A stretch of 64,000 nucleotides of DNA, from NCBI GenBank assembly GCA_964016875.1, contig OZ024724.1, positions 35,735,786-35,799,785 on the forward strand, in the 5' to 3' direction. This DNA comes from Fallopia convolvulus. Taxonomy: Eukaryota > Streptophyta > Magnoliopsida > Caryophyllales > Polygonaceae. A model generated the notes under the pieces. It saw nothing but the letters and a program-made list of their open reading frames with translations, was not told where the DNA came from and did not search any database. The translations under genes were made by a program, and so were the position numbers. Each line of letters opens with the position of its first letter. Position 1 is the stretch's first letter. Shown here piece by piece: positions 33,220 through 44,150 of this stretch.

Positions 33220-34197
33220 AGATGATAGTTCAATTGAAAGGCTCGAACGCTATTTCAATTGACAAACTAGTTGAGATCTTTAACAATCCAACTAGAACAA
33301 TCAAATTGATGATTCCATAAACTCAAATATGAAATTTGGAATGAAAACAAGGTGGATTTCAATGCAATTAATCACACAAGAAATCTGAATTTTTAAGGGC
33401 CCGAGAGATAGACTAAACCAATTTGGGTTTAATCTCTCTCAAGCTGATTTTTATTGAATGAGAATGCAAAGTATAAATAGAGAATACAAAAGCTAATCCT
33501 TGGGGAGCAAGCAAGGGGATGTGGCCGGCCCTAGGAGAGAGGAATTGGCCTCCTTATCTTGCTTCCCAAGATATAATAAAATATCTAATAAAATCTATCT
33601 AGATTCCCGTAAATAAAATAAATCATGGCTGATTTATTTATTTAAGGAAACAACCTAACAAACTCAAAATATCTCTAACAAACTAAAAATATTTCTAACA
33701 ACCAGGAGAGAGAATATTCAATCAACTAACATCAGCCTATTGATTGAATATCTCTACATTATTTGGAATAGAAAATCGTTCATAAATAAAATAAATAAAG
33801 ATAGAAATTTAGACTAAAGATAAGATTCCCGTAACAATTGAACAGCTCTCAGTAAAACCCATTTTTCGGCCCTTTGATGTTGGATGCTGAATTTGACGTG
33901 AACTACAACGTTGTAGAACTTTTAATTCTCTTTCCAACGAGTACTTAACGGACTTGAGATGAACTTTCTAGCCCAAGTTATGACCAGTTTACTGAGCACT
34001 GTTTTCCATTTGACGGGCTTCTTAACTTCCGAACTTTTGTGACTTCATCCTCTTCCTTGGTGGTCGAGGACGCCATTGATGAACATAATTAAAGGATAAT
34101 ATGTTATCCATGAAACCCTTCTTGAACTTGAATGCTCGGGACCTTAATAATGGTCTTGTTGTTTGGCCTCAATTCGTCTTCAACGAATCATTCGCTT
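33220..34197 (-). repeat. Truncated third LTR copy used as the leader
   Basis: This stretch aligns with the element's own LTRs from GATAGTTCAATTGAA... (compare 31659 and 34404) to CATTCGCTTGGA (compare 32663 and 35401). It lacks about 190 bp at one end and the last ~20 bp at the other. It lies directly next to the primer site, where the leader should be, so the element reads LTR, primer site, partial LTR, ORF, LTR. Confidence 0.85.
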
Positions 34198-34208
34198 GGA
34201 TGATACCA
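34198..34208 (-). other. Primer-binding site of non-autonomous element
   Basis: TGGTATCATCC on the minus strand, two bases (AG) from the LTR, with the same offset and same first nine bases as in the CRM element. Confidence 0.75.
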
Positions 34209-34210
34209 CT

Positions 34211-35423
34211 TGATACGTGATCGCCTCAGATTACTCCTCAGAAACCTCGTATTTGACCACACAAGAACCCGATCTTGCCAGCAAATCAATTCAATCCTAC
34301 AAAACCTTTCAACTTTAGAACTCCTTGTGATGCAAGTAACAAACTGATTTGAATGATGGTGAATTGAATGGATCGAAATTGATAGGAAGATTCAAATAGA
34401 TAGTTCAATTGAATTGGCTCTAACGCTAAATTCAATTGATGAACTAGGATCGATCTTTAACAATCAACCTAGAACTAAACTAGATGAACAACTTATCAAC
34501 ACAATCTGAATTTCGAAATTAAGAACACGAGAGAAAGAAAATTCGGCTGTGATGATGATGATCTCGAGATTGCAAGCACACAAACACAATTGTATTTTTG
34601 AGCCCAAGGACTAGATAAACCTTTCTAAGGGTTTATCTAATCTCAAGCTGATTTTTATTGAATGAGAATGCAAAGTATAAATAGAGAATACAAAAGCTAA
34701 TCCTTGGGGAGCAAGCAAGGGGGTGTGGCCGGCCCTAGGAGAGAGGAATTGGCCTCCTTATCTTGCTTCCCAAGATATAATAAAATATATAATAAAATCT
34801 ATCTAGATATCCTTAAATAAAATAAATCATGGCTGATTTATATATTTAAGGAAACAACCTAACAAACTCAAAATATATCTAACAAACTAAAAATATCTCT
34901 AACAACCAGGAGAGAGAATATTCAATCAACTAACATCAGCCTATTGATTGAATTTCTCTACATTATTTAAAATAGAAAATCATTCATAAATAAAAAAAAT
35001 AAAGATAGAAATTTAGACTAAAGATAAGATTCCCGTAACAATTGAACAGCTCTCAGTAAAACCCATTTTTCGGCCCTTTGATGTTGGATGCTGAATTTGA
35101 TGTGAACTACAAAGTTGTAGAACTTTTAATTATCTTTCCAACGAGTACTTAACGGACTTGAGATGAATTTCTAGCCCAAGTTATGACCAGTTTATTGAGC
35201 ACTGTTTTCCATTTGACGGGCTTCATAACTTCCGAACTTTTGTGACTTCATCCTCTTCCTTGGTGGTCGAGGACGCCATTGATGAACATAATTAAAGGAT
35301 AATATGTTATCCATGAAACCCTTCTTGAACTTGAATGCTCGGGATCTTAATAAAGGTCTTGTTGTTTGGCCTTCATTCGTCTTCAACGAATCATTCGCTT
35401 GGATCCTCCCTTGATTTGTATCA
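34211..35423 (-). repeat. 5' LTR of non-autonomous element
   Basis: 1213 bp, TGATACGTG...TTGTATCA. It carries a second, promoterless copy of the basic ORF tail (35192-35400). Confidence 0.9.
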
Positions 35424-35428
35424 GCAAC

Positions 35429-36505
35429 CAACTGTTCTCTAGATTTTTTTGCTAAAAGAGAAGAGAGTTAAGAGTCATTTACCTCTTGGGATGCATTGTC
35501 TTCAATGGCCATGCAACAATTTCCTCTTTCCGGCGCCACTTCATCATCATCATCAGACATATCCCAATTTGCCATCATTCCTTTACCAGTCTCTCCACTT
35601 TTACTCTTTGACATTGCTTGGCAAAGCGTCCTCTAGCCTGACATTGATAACAAATGACATCCTTCATGTCCTTCCCTTCTTTGTTTGACTTTGGAGCCTT
35701 CATAGGAGCTTTTTTGCGGTTCCATAGTCTCTTCATAGCCTTAAAGATGAGAGCAACATCCTCATCAATTCCTTTAGTGTTGTCATCTCCCTGAGCCAAG
35801 TCAAAAGCTCTTTCAACTTTAAGAGCTATGTTCTTGACCTTTTCTGAGTCAAGTCCTTCAACTCTTCTTTGTTGAATGCCTCCATACATGGTAAGTTGTC
35901 CAACAAGATCGTCCAAGGTCATCGACTTGGTTTCCTTTTGAGTGAGAAGAGATGAAGCAATATTATCCCAACTCTTGTTCAATCCCGAGATCAGCTTGTT
36001 GGTTAGTTTCCATAAAGGAAATTTCTCAGCAATAAACTCTAATTGATTCACGATCGTTTGAAATCTGGAATGATAATCACGAAGAGATTCTCCTTTTCTT
36101 TGAGAGATGTTGTCGTACTCTACTTCGAGACTTATAATCCTGTCCTTCTTTACATCATCATTGCCTTGATGAAGTCTTTAGAGGGCATCCCATATCTCTT
36201 TTGCCGTCGTGTATCCGATCACCTTCTTGAGGTCACCGTCAGTGAGAGCATGATGGAGCACTTTCTTTGCTCTAGTATTCTTCTCAAGCTTCTTGAAACC
36301 ACATCATCATACTCAGTTGTGGTCTTTTCAGTCTTTCCATTTTTTTTAAGAATGGTTTCTAAACCTAGTTCAATCACTTTCCATAGTTGACCATCAAGCG
36401 AGAAATGTGGGTCTTCATCTGTTCAACCCACCAGTTATACTCTCCAACCTTAAGGATTGGAGGTTTCCAGAAAGAGTCACTCATAGAAGTGTTGGTGGAC
36501 GTCAT
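35429..36505 (-). pseudogene. Copia element 3 gag, N-terminal part
   Basis: Minus strand, likely ATG at about 36505. A copia Gag (UBN2-type) with the VGEYNWWVEQMK start, a frameshift near 36400, then an open frame with the SLLTQKETKSMTLDDLVGQL segment. The first zinc knuckle, CYQCQARGRFAKQC (about 35620-35665), has Arg in place of the zinc-binding His. It ends at the GCAAC duplication (35424-35428) and continues at 31464. Confidence 0.78.
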
Positions 36506-36548
36506 TTTCCTGCAAAAGAAGTACTAAAAACACAATCTAGAGCCTAAG

Positions 36549-36560
36549 CTTTGATACCAA
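36549..36560 (-). other. Primer-binding site of copia element 3
   Basis: TGGTATCAAAGC on the minus strand, one base different from the usual TGGTATCAGAGC. Confidence 0.8.
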
Positions 36561-36561
36561 T

Positions 36562-36850
36562 TGTAGGATCGTTAGTACTTAAACGAGTCGGCGACACCTG
36601 CGAAGTCGTCGACTTTGAGTAATAAAGCAGCGGAATAAATAGACAGTAAAAACAAACGTTACCAACAGTCAATGACAAGCGATGTATAGTGGAAACTCTT
36701 CGTAAACCAACTAGTTTACTTAGAGAAAAACCATTCCCTTTCAAGCTTCTTACTTGGTCGGATTTCAAGAGTCCTTAGACTCGTTCTGTTGATTTCTTGA
36801 GTGTTACAAAGCTCTCCCGTGTACAAGTTGAATCCCACAATCTTGAATCA
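36562..36850 (-). repeat. 5' LTR of copia element 3, right edge uncertain
   Basis: It starts TGTAGGATCG at the primer site and shares short blocks with the LTR of copia element 1 (GACAGTAAAAACA, CCAACTAGTT). I cannot see a clear CA end, and the sequence loses similarity at about 36850. Confidence 0.55.
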
Positions 36851-37184
36851 CGCTCTACCTTTGTGATGCGATCAAGCCCACCTAAACCCACCTTCTCAGC
36901 ATGCCTCCACGTCGACGTTCTGACCAGTGGGCTAGCCTCCAGCCTGCATCCACGTCGGCGATTGGAATGGTGGCGCTCAATCACAAGCCATGGGTTGCAG
37001 CCCATGCACCCCAACCTACAAGAGGATTCACAACTTTTATCCTGCAGGATGTTGGAGGGGGGATTTGATCCCTTGACCTCCCTTTATCAAGGTTGGATTA
37101 CCACACTTGATAACCAACTCCACTGCAATAGAGATGGTTATCAACCAGCTTGTGGACGTCTTTGATGCATCGGGGTGACTAGAG
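36851..37184. other. Unassigned DNA
   Basis: About 330 bp, GC-richer than its neighbours. It holds the related pairs CTCCACGTCGACGTTCTGAC / ATCCACGTCGGCGATTGG and TTGATAACCAACTCCACTG / GGTTATCAACCAGCTTG. No gene or element recognised. Confidence 0.35.
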
Positions 37185-37515
37185 GTCCATGAAGGTTGAT
37201 GGCTTTTACCTATTCCGGACTTGCTTGAATTCTCCTTTGTGTTACAATATAACTAAGAAATTTGCGAAGGTAACTCAAAAGGAGCACTTAGTTGCATTTA
37301 GCTTCATCGGGTACTTTCTCGAGGTCTGGAATGCATCTTCAAGGTCACGAATACGATCCTCTGCCTTTAACGACTTAACTAGCATCTTGTCGATGTAAAC
37401 CTCCATGGTATCCCCCACTTTTTCCTTAAACATCACATTAACCAATCTTTGATAAGTAACACCTGCATTCTTAAGTCCGAATGTCATAGCTTTATAACAA
37501 TGGATTCCTTGAAAT
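37185..37515 (-). pseudogene. Tat-like gypsy reverse transcriptase fragment
   Basis: Minus strand. The frame reads through YKAMTFGLKNAGVTYQRLVN, a catalytic-site remnant VYIDKMLVKS in which the second Asp of the usual DD is Lys, and a KCSF stop followed by a recognisable LSYIVTQR stretch. It is a ~110-codon piece of RT with at least two inactivating changes, with no flanking RNase H or integrase. Confidence 0.8.
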
Positions 37516-39083
37516 GTGGTAAATATATATAGAAAAAGACGGATATACAAAGCACACTTGACCATAAAAAGTCAAGGTGGAAAAATACATACCCCGGCAC
37601 GGATACGCATATCCGGTCCAAAAGCGCCCTACATTCCTAACAAAAACGTGTCTATGACCCCAGCCCAAAAAACAGAGAAAAGCCTATATATGTGCAAAAA
37701 AACCGAGAAACTCGGCATCCTACTATGCTAAAAATGATGGGCAAGCAACTACCAAAAAACGAGGGGCACAAAGCCACCTCCAACACATCAGCTTGCTCCA
37801 TCAGAGCTATATGACTCTAGCAAGCTCACAAATGCAACAACCCCTATAAACAACCCAAAAAAGATACCAAGGGCGCAAGGCAAAAATAGCCACAAGAGAT
37901 CTATATAAAAACATACCAAGTGAACCTGATCACTCTAACCTCAAAGGCCGAGTTGTCTACGAAGGGCTTCCCCTCTTCTCCCTTCAAATTGCAAGTGATC
38001 ATGACTTCCATTCTTCGTTTGCACTCTATGATGATTTCTTGGGCACAAGAGGCAACATTTGGTTCGACCCCATCATGGATGACATTGTTTCTTAGCTTCC
38101 ATGTATAGTATACAACTCCAAGGAAGGCCAAGAATTTAACCTTGAAAAGAGCGCTATCTCTCCCGGGTGAATTTGCAAACCATTCAACCGATTCTTTTAT
38201 GGTCTCCTTGTGGGTATTAATCCCTACCCACCTAGAAATTTTTTCCATGACTTCTAGCACAAAAGGATAGGACCCCCAAATGTGATCAATGGTCTCGGGA
38301 TGTGCATTGCATAGGGGGCAAACATTGTGGCTAGCACGCCCCCAAGCAAAGAGTTGCTCCAAGGTGGGGAAGCGTCCTCTATACGCTAACCAAAGTCGGA
38401 AGCTCCATGTTCTTGCTCGAACCATCCCCCACACAACCTCACACCAAGCCTCCCTCTCTCCTTTGTCTCTTAAGACCTCATAGAGAGCCTTATTGTCAAG
38501 GCCCCCACTCGGTCTAGTTATGTCAAGGATGTCTAGCCCCTCCTCTTGGTTCATATTCTCCAACAACACAGTCCTCATGACTTCCCGGGTTTTAAGCAAA
38601 TTTCTCCATACCCAAGAGTCGGTATTAGTCTTCCTCACACTCCAAAAATCAGCCCTTCGAGTGTGGTTATCTTCCACCCACATTGTCCACATGTTCCTAC
38701 TCATGGTAATCACATCATGCCCTAACCGGAAGAAAATTGAGGTGTTCCAAGCTCCCACCTCTTTACTATTAAGCCACCTTCCTCATATGGCTTACACACA
38801 TCCTCCCAAGACACTAGAGCCTTTCGTCCCTCTAACCTTCCCAACCAAAGGTAGTTTCTACAAAGGCTTTTAATCCTCCTACTAATCCCTTTCGGTAGTA
38901 ACACCAATTGAGCACAAACCGAAAACACTCCCCCAACCACACATCTAACAACTTCCGCTCTCCCAGCATAAGAGAGTGTGGGCACACTACAACGTTGGAG
39001 GACCGTGATATATTTAGGAGAGGCGCATAATCTGAAATTTTGAGCTTTTTTGCATGGAGTGGAAGCCCAAGAGTCAACAATCA
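37516..39083 (-). pseudogene. L1-type LINE, 3' part of ORF2 only
   Basis: Minus strand. The frame at 37901-38758 contains the reverse-transcriptase zinc-binding domain (zf-RVT): FRLWLAYRGRFPTLEQL, then CPLCNAHPETIDHIW, ending in an aromatic-rich tail and stop at 37901. The piece upstream (38722-39083) is in another frame and has YLWLG and SWEDVCKPYEEGGL motifs typical of the region between RT and zf-RVT. The RT core itself is missing, so the copy is 5'-truncated near 39083, which is common for LINEs. About 380 bp to the left (37516-37900) is probably the 3' UTR; no clear poly(A) end or target duplication is visible. Confidence 0.82.
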
Positions 39084-39394
39084 CCCGTAGATGGAATGAA
39101 GAGATGCTTGAGTTTTTTCTATGTATCAGATGAGCCTCTATTCCCTTTCTTTTTGCTTATTTATAGTGTTTCTCTTCTCAAAGAGACGTTTCCAACTCTC
39201 CCTTGTATCCCGTATTTTTCTCCGTTCATTGTTAATGCCTTAGCCCATTACACGCGTCTCCTCTGCCTGTTGTCAACGTCAAGATTTACGCATCCAAGAT
39301 GCATCTCTTTTCTAGTTCAATCGACCCAAATCCATTTGAACAAACAGAGAGGGGAGTTAATCTAATCGAATGTTTTGTGCAAAGGCACCAGGGT
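39084..39394. other. Unassigned DNA
   Basis: T-rich at 39110-39220, with no convincing ORF or family. It may be part of the same minus-strand element as 39395-39999. Confidence 0.3.
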
Positions 39395-39697
39395 TTAAAG
39401 GAGTTCCTTCCTTATTCGGAGTTGACACTCCATGCGCTGGTGGAAGGGTTGGAGAGCGGTTGTTGACGGTGATATATTCGTGGCTGGCGGAGGTAGATTT
39501 GAGCTTGATGGCTTGGACTCCAACGTCACTATGTGCTCCGTTAAACAGCTGATATTTTTGTTCATCACATTCAACATATTGAACACCTTCCGGGGTGATT
39601 GGATCGAAATCATGTCATTGATCTCTTGAATGATGAGACATGGTAACAACAATAATAAAAGCAAACTTGTTACTTTAGTAGAAATGATAAGTGGCAA
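39395..39697 (-). pseudogene. Possible gag N-terminal fragment
   Basis: A 100-codon minus-strand frame with a VFNMLNVMNKNISCLTEHIV helix followed by a Ser/Pro/Thr-rich stretch. This is reminiscent of the N-terminal part of gypsy Gag proteins, but too short to assign. It lies downstream (minus sense) of an LTR-like promoter region, the right order for gag. Confidence 0.35.
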
Positions 39698-39999
39698 GGA
39701 TCTTCAAGGGTCGGTGCAAGGTAAACTTGTGGTGATGTTGAAGGGATAGGTTCCTTGAGATATGACTCACTCAAGGAAATTGCAATCAAAACAACTCTAG
39801 AGATATGACTCACTCAAGAGGAGGTTGATTTGGGCTTTATATAACTCACAAGTCTTTTGATTAAAACATGGGAAATTACACGAGCTAGGAAGAGGGTTTC
39901 TTTTATTCAACTTGATCATCAAATAAGCGTACAACACCCCTATTTATACTAGAAGGGGTCGACCTTACTATCGAAAAAAGAGACCATTCATTTTGGTCT
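39698..39999 (-). repeat. LTR-like promoter region of a minus-strand element
   Basis: On the minus strand a TATAAATAGGGG box lies at about 39938-39949, then a GAATAAAAG poly(A)-like signal and a tandem GTGAGTCATATCTC pair. Copia element 2 is inserted just upstream of the TATA box (candidate duplication GGTCT at 39995-39999), so the rest of the U3 should lie from 51428 rightwards. Confidence 0.5.
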
Positions 40000-40000
40000 T

Positions 40001-40866
40001 TGTTGGATCAGTGTTAGTTCCTAACACTAGAACAATGGTTTCTCCATTCGAGTAATCGAAGTTTTGATAATGACAAACACTTGGAAGTAATTCCATATAC
40101 AGGTAAATACAAGAAAGATACAAGTTCACAATAAAAGGAAGGGAAACATTTCCCAGGACCCATATGAATATATGGCAGCTAAATGAAGGACAAAAAGGAC
40201 TTTTCATTGTTGTCTTGGGCGGCAAGCTGAGTCCCAAGAAGGGAAGCTTCCAAAAAGGGTACGCTAGTCTTTTGAACGGTATCGTGCTCTCCAAGAGAAA
40301 AAGGAGAAAAGCATCAAAAGGAAAGAAGCGACCGCTATAAATAGAAAGCGAGGAAGCTTGGTCAAATAAGCTCTTAGAGAGGAATGACCAAAAACGACTG
40401 AAAGAGAGCAAGTAACAAAGAGCGCTCGTGTGACTCAGTGAAGACGAAAAACCAGATCCATAGAAGGAAGATCCAAATTCAAGCGATGGGAACTGTGTGA
40501 AGCTCGCAATCGACTTGGAAATTGGTTCTGGTGCAAAAGGGACCTGCATTTGGGACGAGTCAAGTTCAAGTATCATATTGATTATTTCGAAATCTAGATT
40601 CATGATGGATTAAGGAACAATAGAGAAGTTCGCCTTTGTATTGTGCATCTTGTGATCTATCAATCTAATAGAGTAATTGTTCAAAATCCTCCAAGGGAGG
40701 TAGAGGTTTACTCTCCAGCTAGTTGGTTGTAGAGGTTCCTCTATAAGGAAATGTGTCCTTACTTTCGCGTTACAGTTTTATATTCTGTGTTGTCTTATTT
40801 CACTTTGTAAGGAACTTATCACTGGAACAGTTCCCAATTTATCTTACACAGATTTTCGATCCTAAA
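40001..40866 (+). repeat. 5' LTR of copia element 2
   Basis: TGTTGGATCAG to GATCCTAAA. The primer site follows. It has the same AATAGAAAGCGAGGAAG and CCTCCAAGGGAGGTAGAGG blocks as the 3' LTR. Confidence 0.85.
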
Positions 40867-40868
40867 AG

Positions 40869-40880
40869 TGGTATCAGAGC
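40869..40880 (+). other. Primer-binding site of copia element 2
   Basis: TGGTATCAGAGC, matching initiator-Met tRNA. A second copy in the duplicated unit starts at about 42125. Confidence 0.88.
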
Positions 40881-40913
40881 ACAAGTGCTCTAGATTGTAT
40901 GTAAGTTTGCAGG

Positions 40914-41491
40914 ATGTCTACGGAACTAAGCGCTATTGGACACGAAATCAACCAGCCACCTAGGTTGATTGAACGACGCTTTGAGCGATGGTAGTGACTG
41001 ATTAAGGATTGGATGCACAATCATGATTACCAACCGTGGACAGTAATCGAGAAGCGAAACTTCACCCTCAACCTAGCTATCAACGATGACTTAACGAAAT
41101 GGGGGCCGAATGAGTGGAAATGTATGGAGGCAAATTACGAAGCGAAGATGTACCTCAACAATTCCATGAGCAAAATAGATTCTGCTAAGGTTGGGAACCT
41201 AGAGACTGCAAAGGAATTGTAGGTTGCAATCGAGCAGATGCACATGGGAAGCTCAGATCTAAATGAGGATCACCAAATGGACCCTCGTCGTGAGTTCTAC
41301 AACTTTTGGATGTAACTTGGAGAGAGTGTGTCATCCTATCAGTCTTGCTTTGAAGGACTACTAACCAAACTTTCTGGTGTGGGAATCACAAAGAAGGAAA
41401 TCACAGAACGAATCAAAGTCCAGAAGGTGATCGATGGACTCTTCGGAGAATGGACCCACGATCGCACAACTATCAGTGAAGACCCAGCCAA
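40914..41491 (+). pseudogene. Copia element 2 gag N-terminal part, first (dead-end) copy
   Basis: Plus strand from ATG 40914. Similar to the gag start of copia element 1 (WTVIEKRNFTLN, KWGPNEWKCMEANYEAK). It is cut by TAG after about 25 codons, TAG near 41220 and TAA near 41315, and then runs into LTR sequence at 41492. It cannot code for a full Gag. Confidence 0.82.
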
Positions 41492-42169
41492 CAAGAAGGG
41501 AAGCTTCCAAAAAGGGTACATAGTCTTTTGAACGGTATCGTGCTCTCCAAGAGAAAAAGGAGAAAAGCATCAAAAGGAAAGAAGTGACCGCTATAAATAG
41601 AAAGCGAGGAAGCTTGGTCAAATAAGCTCTAAGAGAGGAATGACCAAAAACGACTGAAAGAGAGCAAGTAACAATGAGCGCTCGTGTGACTCAGTGAAGA
41701 CGAAAAACCAGATCCATAGAAGGAAGATCCAAATCCAAGCAATGGGAACTGTGTGAAGCTCGCAATCGACTTGGAAATTGGTTCTGGTGCAAAAGGGACC
41801 TGCATTAGGGACGAGTCAAGTTCAAGTATCATATTGATTATTTCGAAATCTAGATTCACGATGGATTAACGAACAATAGAGAAGTTCGCCTTTGTGTTGT
41901 GCATCTTGTGATCTATCAATCTAATAGAGTAATTGTTCAAAATCCTCCAAGGGAGGTAGAGGTTTACTCTCCAGCTAGTTGGTTGTAGAGGTTCCTCTAT
42001 AAGGAAATGTGTCCTTACTTTCGCGTTACAGTTTTATATTCTGTGTTGTCTTATTTCACTGTGTAAGGAAACTATCACTGGAACAGTTCCCGATTTATCT
42101 TACACAGATTTTCGATCCTAAAAGTGGTATCAGAGCACAGGTGCTCTAGATTGTATGTAAGTTTGCAGG

Positions 42170-44150
42170 ATGTCTACGGAACTAAGCGCTATTGGACACG
42201 AAATCAACCAGCCACCTAGGTTGATTGAACGACGCTTTGAGCGATGGTAGTGACTGATGAAGGATTGGATGCACAATCATGATTACCAGTCGTGGACAGT
42301 AATCGAGAAGCGAAACTTCACCATCAACCTAGCTATCAACGATGACTTAACGAAATGGGGGTCGAATGAGTGGAAATGTATGGAGGCAAATTACGAAGCG
42401 AAGATGTACCTCAACAATTCCATGAGCAAAATAGATTCTGCTAAGGTTGGGAACCTAGAGACTGCAAAGGAATTGTAGGTTGCAATCGAGCAGACGCACA
42501 TGGGAAGCTCAGATCTAAATGAGGATCACCAAATGGACCCTCGTCGTGAGTTCTACAACTTTTGGATGTAACTTGGAGAGAGTGTGTCATCCTATCAGTC
42601 TTGCTTTGAAGGACTACTAACCAAACTTTCTGGTGTGGGAATCACAAAGGAGGAAATCACAAAACGAATCAAAGTCCAGAAGGTGATCGATGGACTCTTC
42701 GGAGAATGGACCCACGATCGAACAACTATCAGTGAAGACCCAGCCAACAAGAACCTCTTGCTTCATGAGATCTTTGGGAGACTAAAGTCTTGTGAAGCAA
42801 GAAGGAACTCGGACAAGGCCTAAGATAAACCTGGAAAGGGAATCGCACTCAAGCTAGAGAAAGTGCTCAAGTCTGTTTAGGAACAATGCAGAGTGTCTGA
42901 AGAGGAAGAAGAGGATGACATAGTGCTCATGACAAAGGCACTTCGTAATCTCTACAAAAAGGGAAAGTTCCAAAAGAACTATGGAGGTAACAACTACTCA
43001 AAAGACTACAACAAGTCAGGAGAGAAAGATGCCAAGGACATTACCTGCTTCAAGTGTTTTAAGAAAGGTCGCTACGCTAAAGCCTGTCCTCTAGGAATCG
43101 AAGAAAAGAAGTGTGTGAACAAGGCTTACATAGCAACATGGGATGACACTGAAGATAAAGATCATGAGGCATGGGCTACAATGAATATGTGTGATATGGC
43201 CATCAAAGGAGATTCACAAGAACCACATGATGATGTAAGTGCTCAAACTTTGACTAATTGCTTTGATATGTATTCTAAGCTTGATTTGATTCGTATACTT
43301 ACTAAACTTGTTAAATACAGCATGAAACTTCAAAAAGAAATGAATAAGATTGAGGAACATTGTCTTAACTTGGCAAGTAATCTTGCGAAAAAGGAACTTG
43401 AATTGAAAAATGCTGAATGTGTTAATTGTTCCATGTGTGATGAACTAAAGAAGGAACTTAACTCCTTCATGACTACCAAAAATGATCTTGTCTCTAAGCT
43501 TGCTACTGTTACCCTAGACAAAGAAAATCTCCTTAAGAAGTTGGAGAAAAGTGAGGGAAAAGAATCATCGAGATTCCTAAAATGACTTTTGCTCCCTCTA
43601 GACATGGCATTGATATTCTGAAATAGACTCTGGAAATGATCAAAAGACCCTTACTCTAAGAGAGTTAAGTGAGAGTAGAGCCTTAGAATTAAAAACTAAG
43701 AAAATCAAAAAATTCCCATCTGGAAGAGGGAACTAGAGTCCTAGAGAGTGGAACCAAAGGGGAGAAGGACTACTACACTAGGAACAACTCTCATAAGATG
43801 TATGTCAAAATAGCTAAGGGAAACGGTTCCAGGGTTCCAAACAAAGAAACCGTTGAGAGAAATAGAATCCAAAGACCACATCCTAAGTTTTATTTAGGAG
43901 AATATTACAAAACTTTCTAGACATGTGGGAGCCATGGTCATTACAAGGAACAATGTCAGAAAGGAAAGGTTAGTTCCCCAGCGAATCAAATGAACTGGAA
44001 CAACAACAGAACATCATATAAAAAAAATATCACCCTAAGGCTTATAGGAACTATCATTTTGTTGATGTTAATATTGTTGATTATGTTGATTATTATCCCT
44101 GTAAAGAACCAGGCAAGAAGCATTTTGCCTGGGTAACCAAACATTGATTA
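42170..44150 (+). pseudogene. Copia element 2 gag, second copy
   Basis: Plus strand from ATG 42170. It carries the same early stops as the first copy but continues past the duplication: LLLHEIFGRLKSCEARR, a stop near 42823, then an open frame 42893-43585 with zinc knuckle CFKCFKKGRYAKAC (Arg in place of His) and a coiled-coil stretch rich in Lys/Glu/Leu. A second knuckle region (TCGSHGHYKEQC, about 43922-43955) has a stop codon just before it. The Gag domain order is as in element 1. Confidence 0.82.

Larger units (their letters stand above)
31470..35423 (-). mobile_element. Non-autonomous LTR element with its own ORF, related to the CRM element
   Basis: 3954 bp on the minus strand. LTRs lie at 31470-32685 (1216 bp) and 34211-35423 (1213 bp), with TGATAC...TATCA ends and a perfect GCAAC target duplication in the gag of copia element 3. 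The primer site (34198-34208) starts like that of the CRM element, and the purine tract (32686-32698) has the same coding context. The first ~95 bp of the LTR (U5 end on the minus strand) are nearly identical to the CRM LTR, while the U3 end differs. There is no gag, protease, RT or integrase: the 1525-bp interior holds one 215-codon ORF plus a truncated extra LTR copy. Its dependence on CRM proteins is an inference from the shared ends. Confidence 0.88.
28950..36561 (-). mobile_element. Copia element 3, truncated, with nested non-autonomous element
   Basis: A minus-strand copia element. Its primer site is at 36549-36560 and a 5' LTR begins at 36562 (TGTAGGATCG). Gag, protease and integrase are present, but it stops after integrase at about 28960, with no RT, RNase H or 3' LTR in the window. 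A 3954-bp element (31470-35423) is inserted in gag. The left edge meets the Tat-like gag head to head, so a deletion or rearrangement joined two elements. Confidence 0.8.
40235..42747 (+). repeat. Tandem duplication of LTR end, primer site and gag start
   Basis: 40235-41491 is repeated as 41492-42747 with an offset of 1256-1257 bp and only scattered substitutions. Each unit holds the last ~630 bp of the LTR, the primer site (40869 and about 42125) and the gag N-terminal part (ATG 40914 and 42170). The junction at 41492 has the microhomology CAAGAA between LTR and gag. Only the second unit continues into the rest of gag. Confidence 0.93.
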
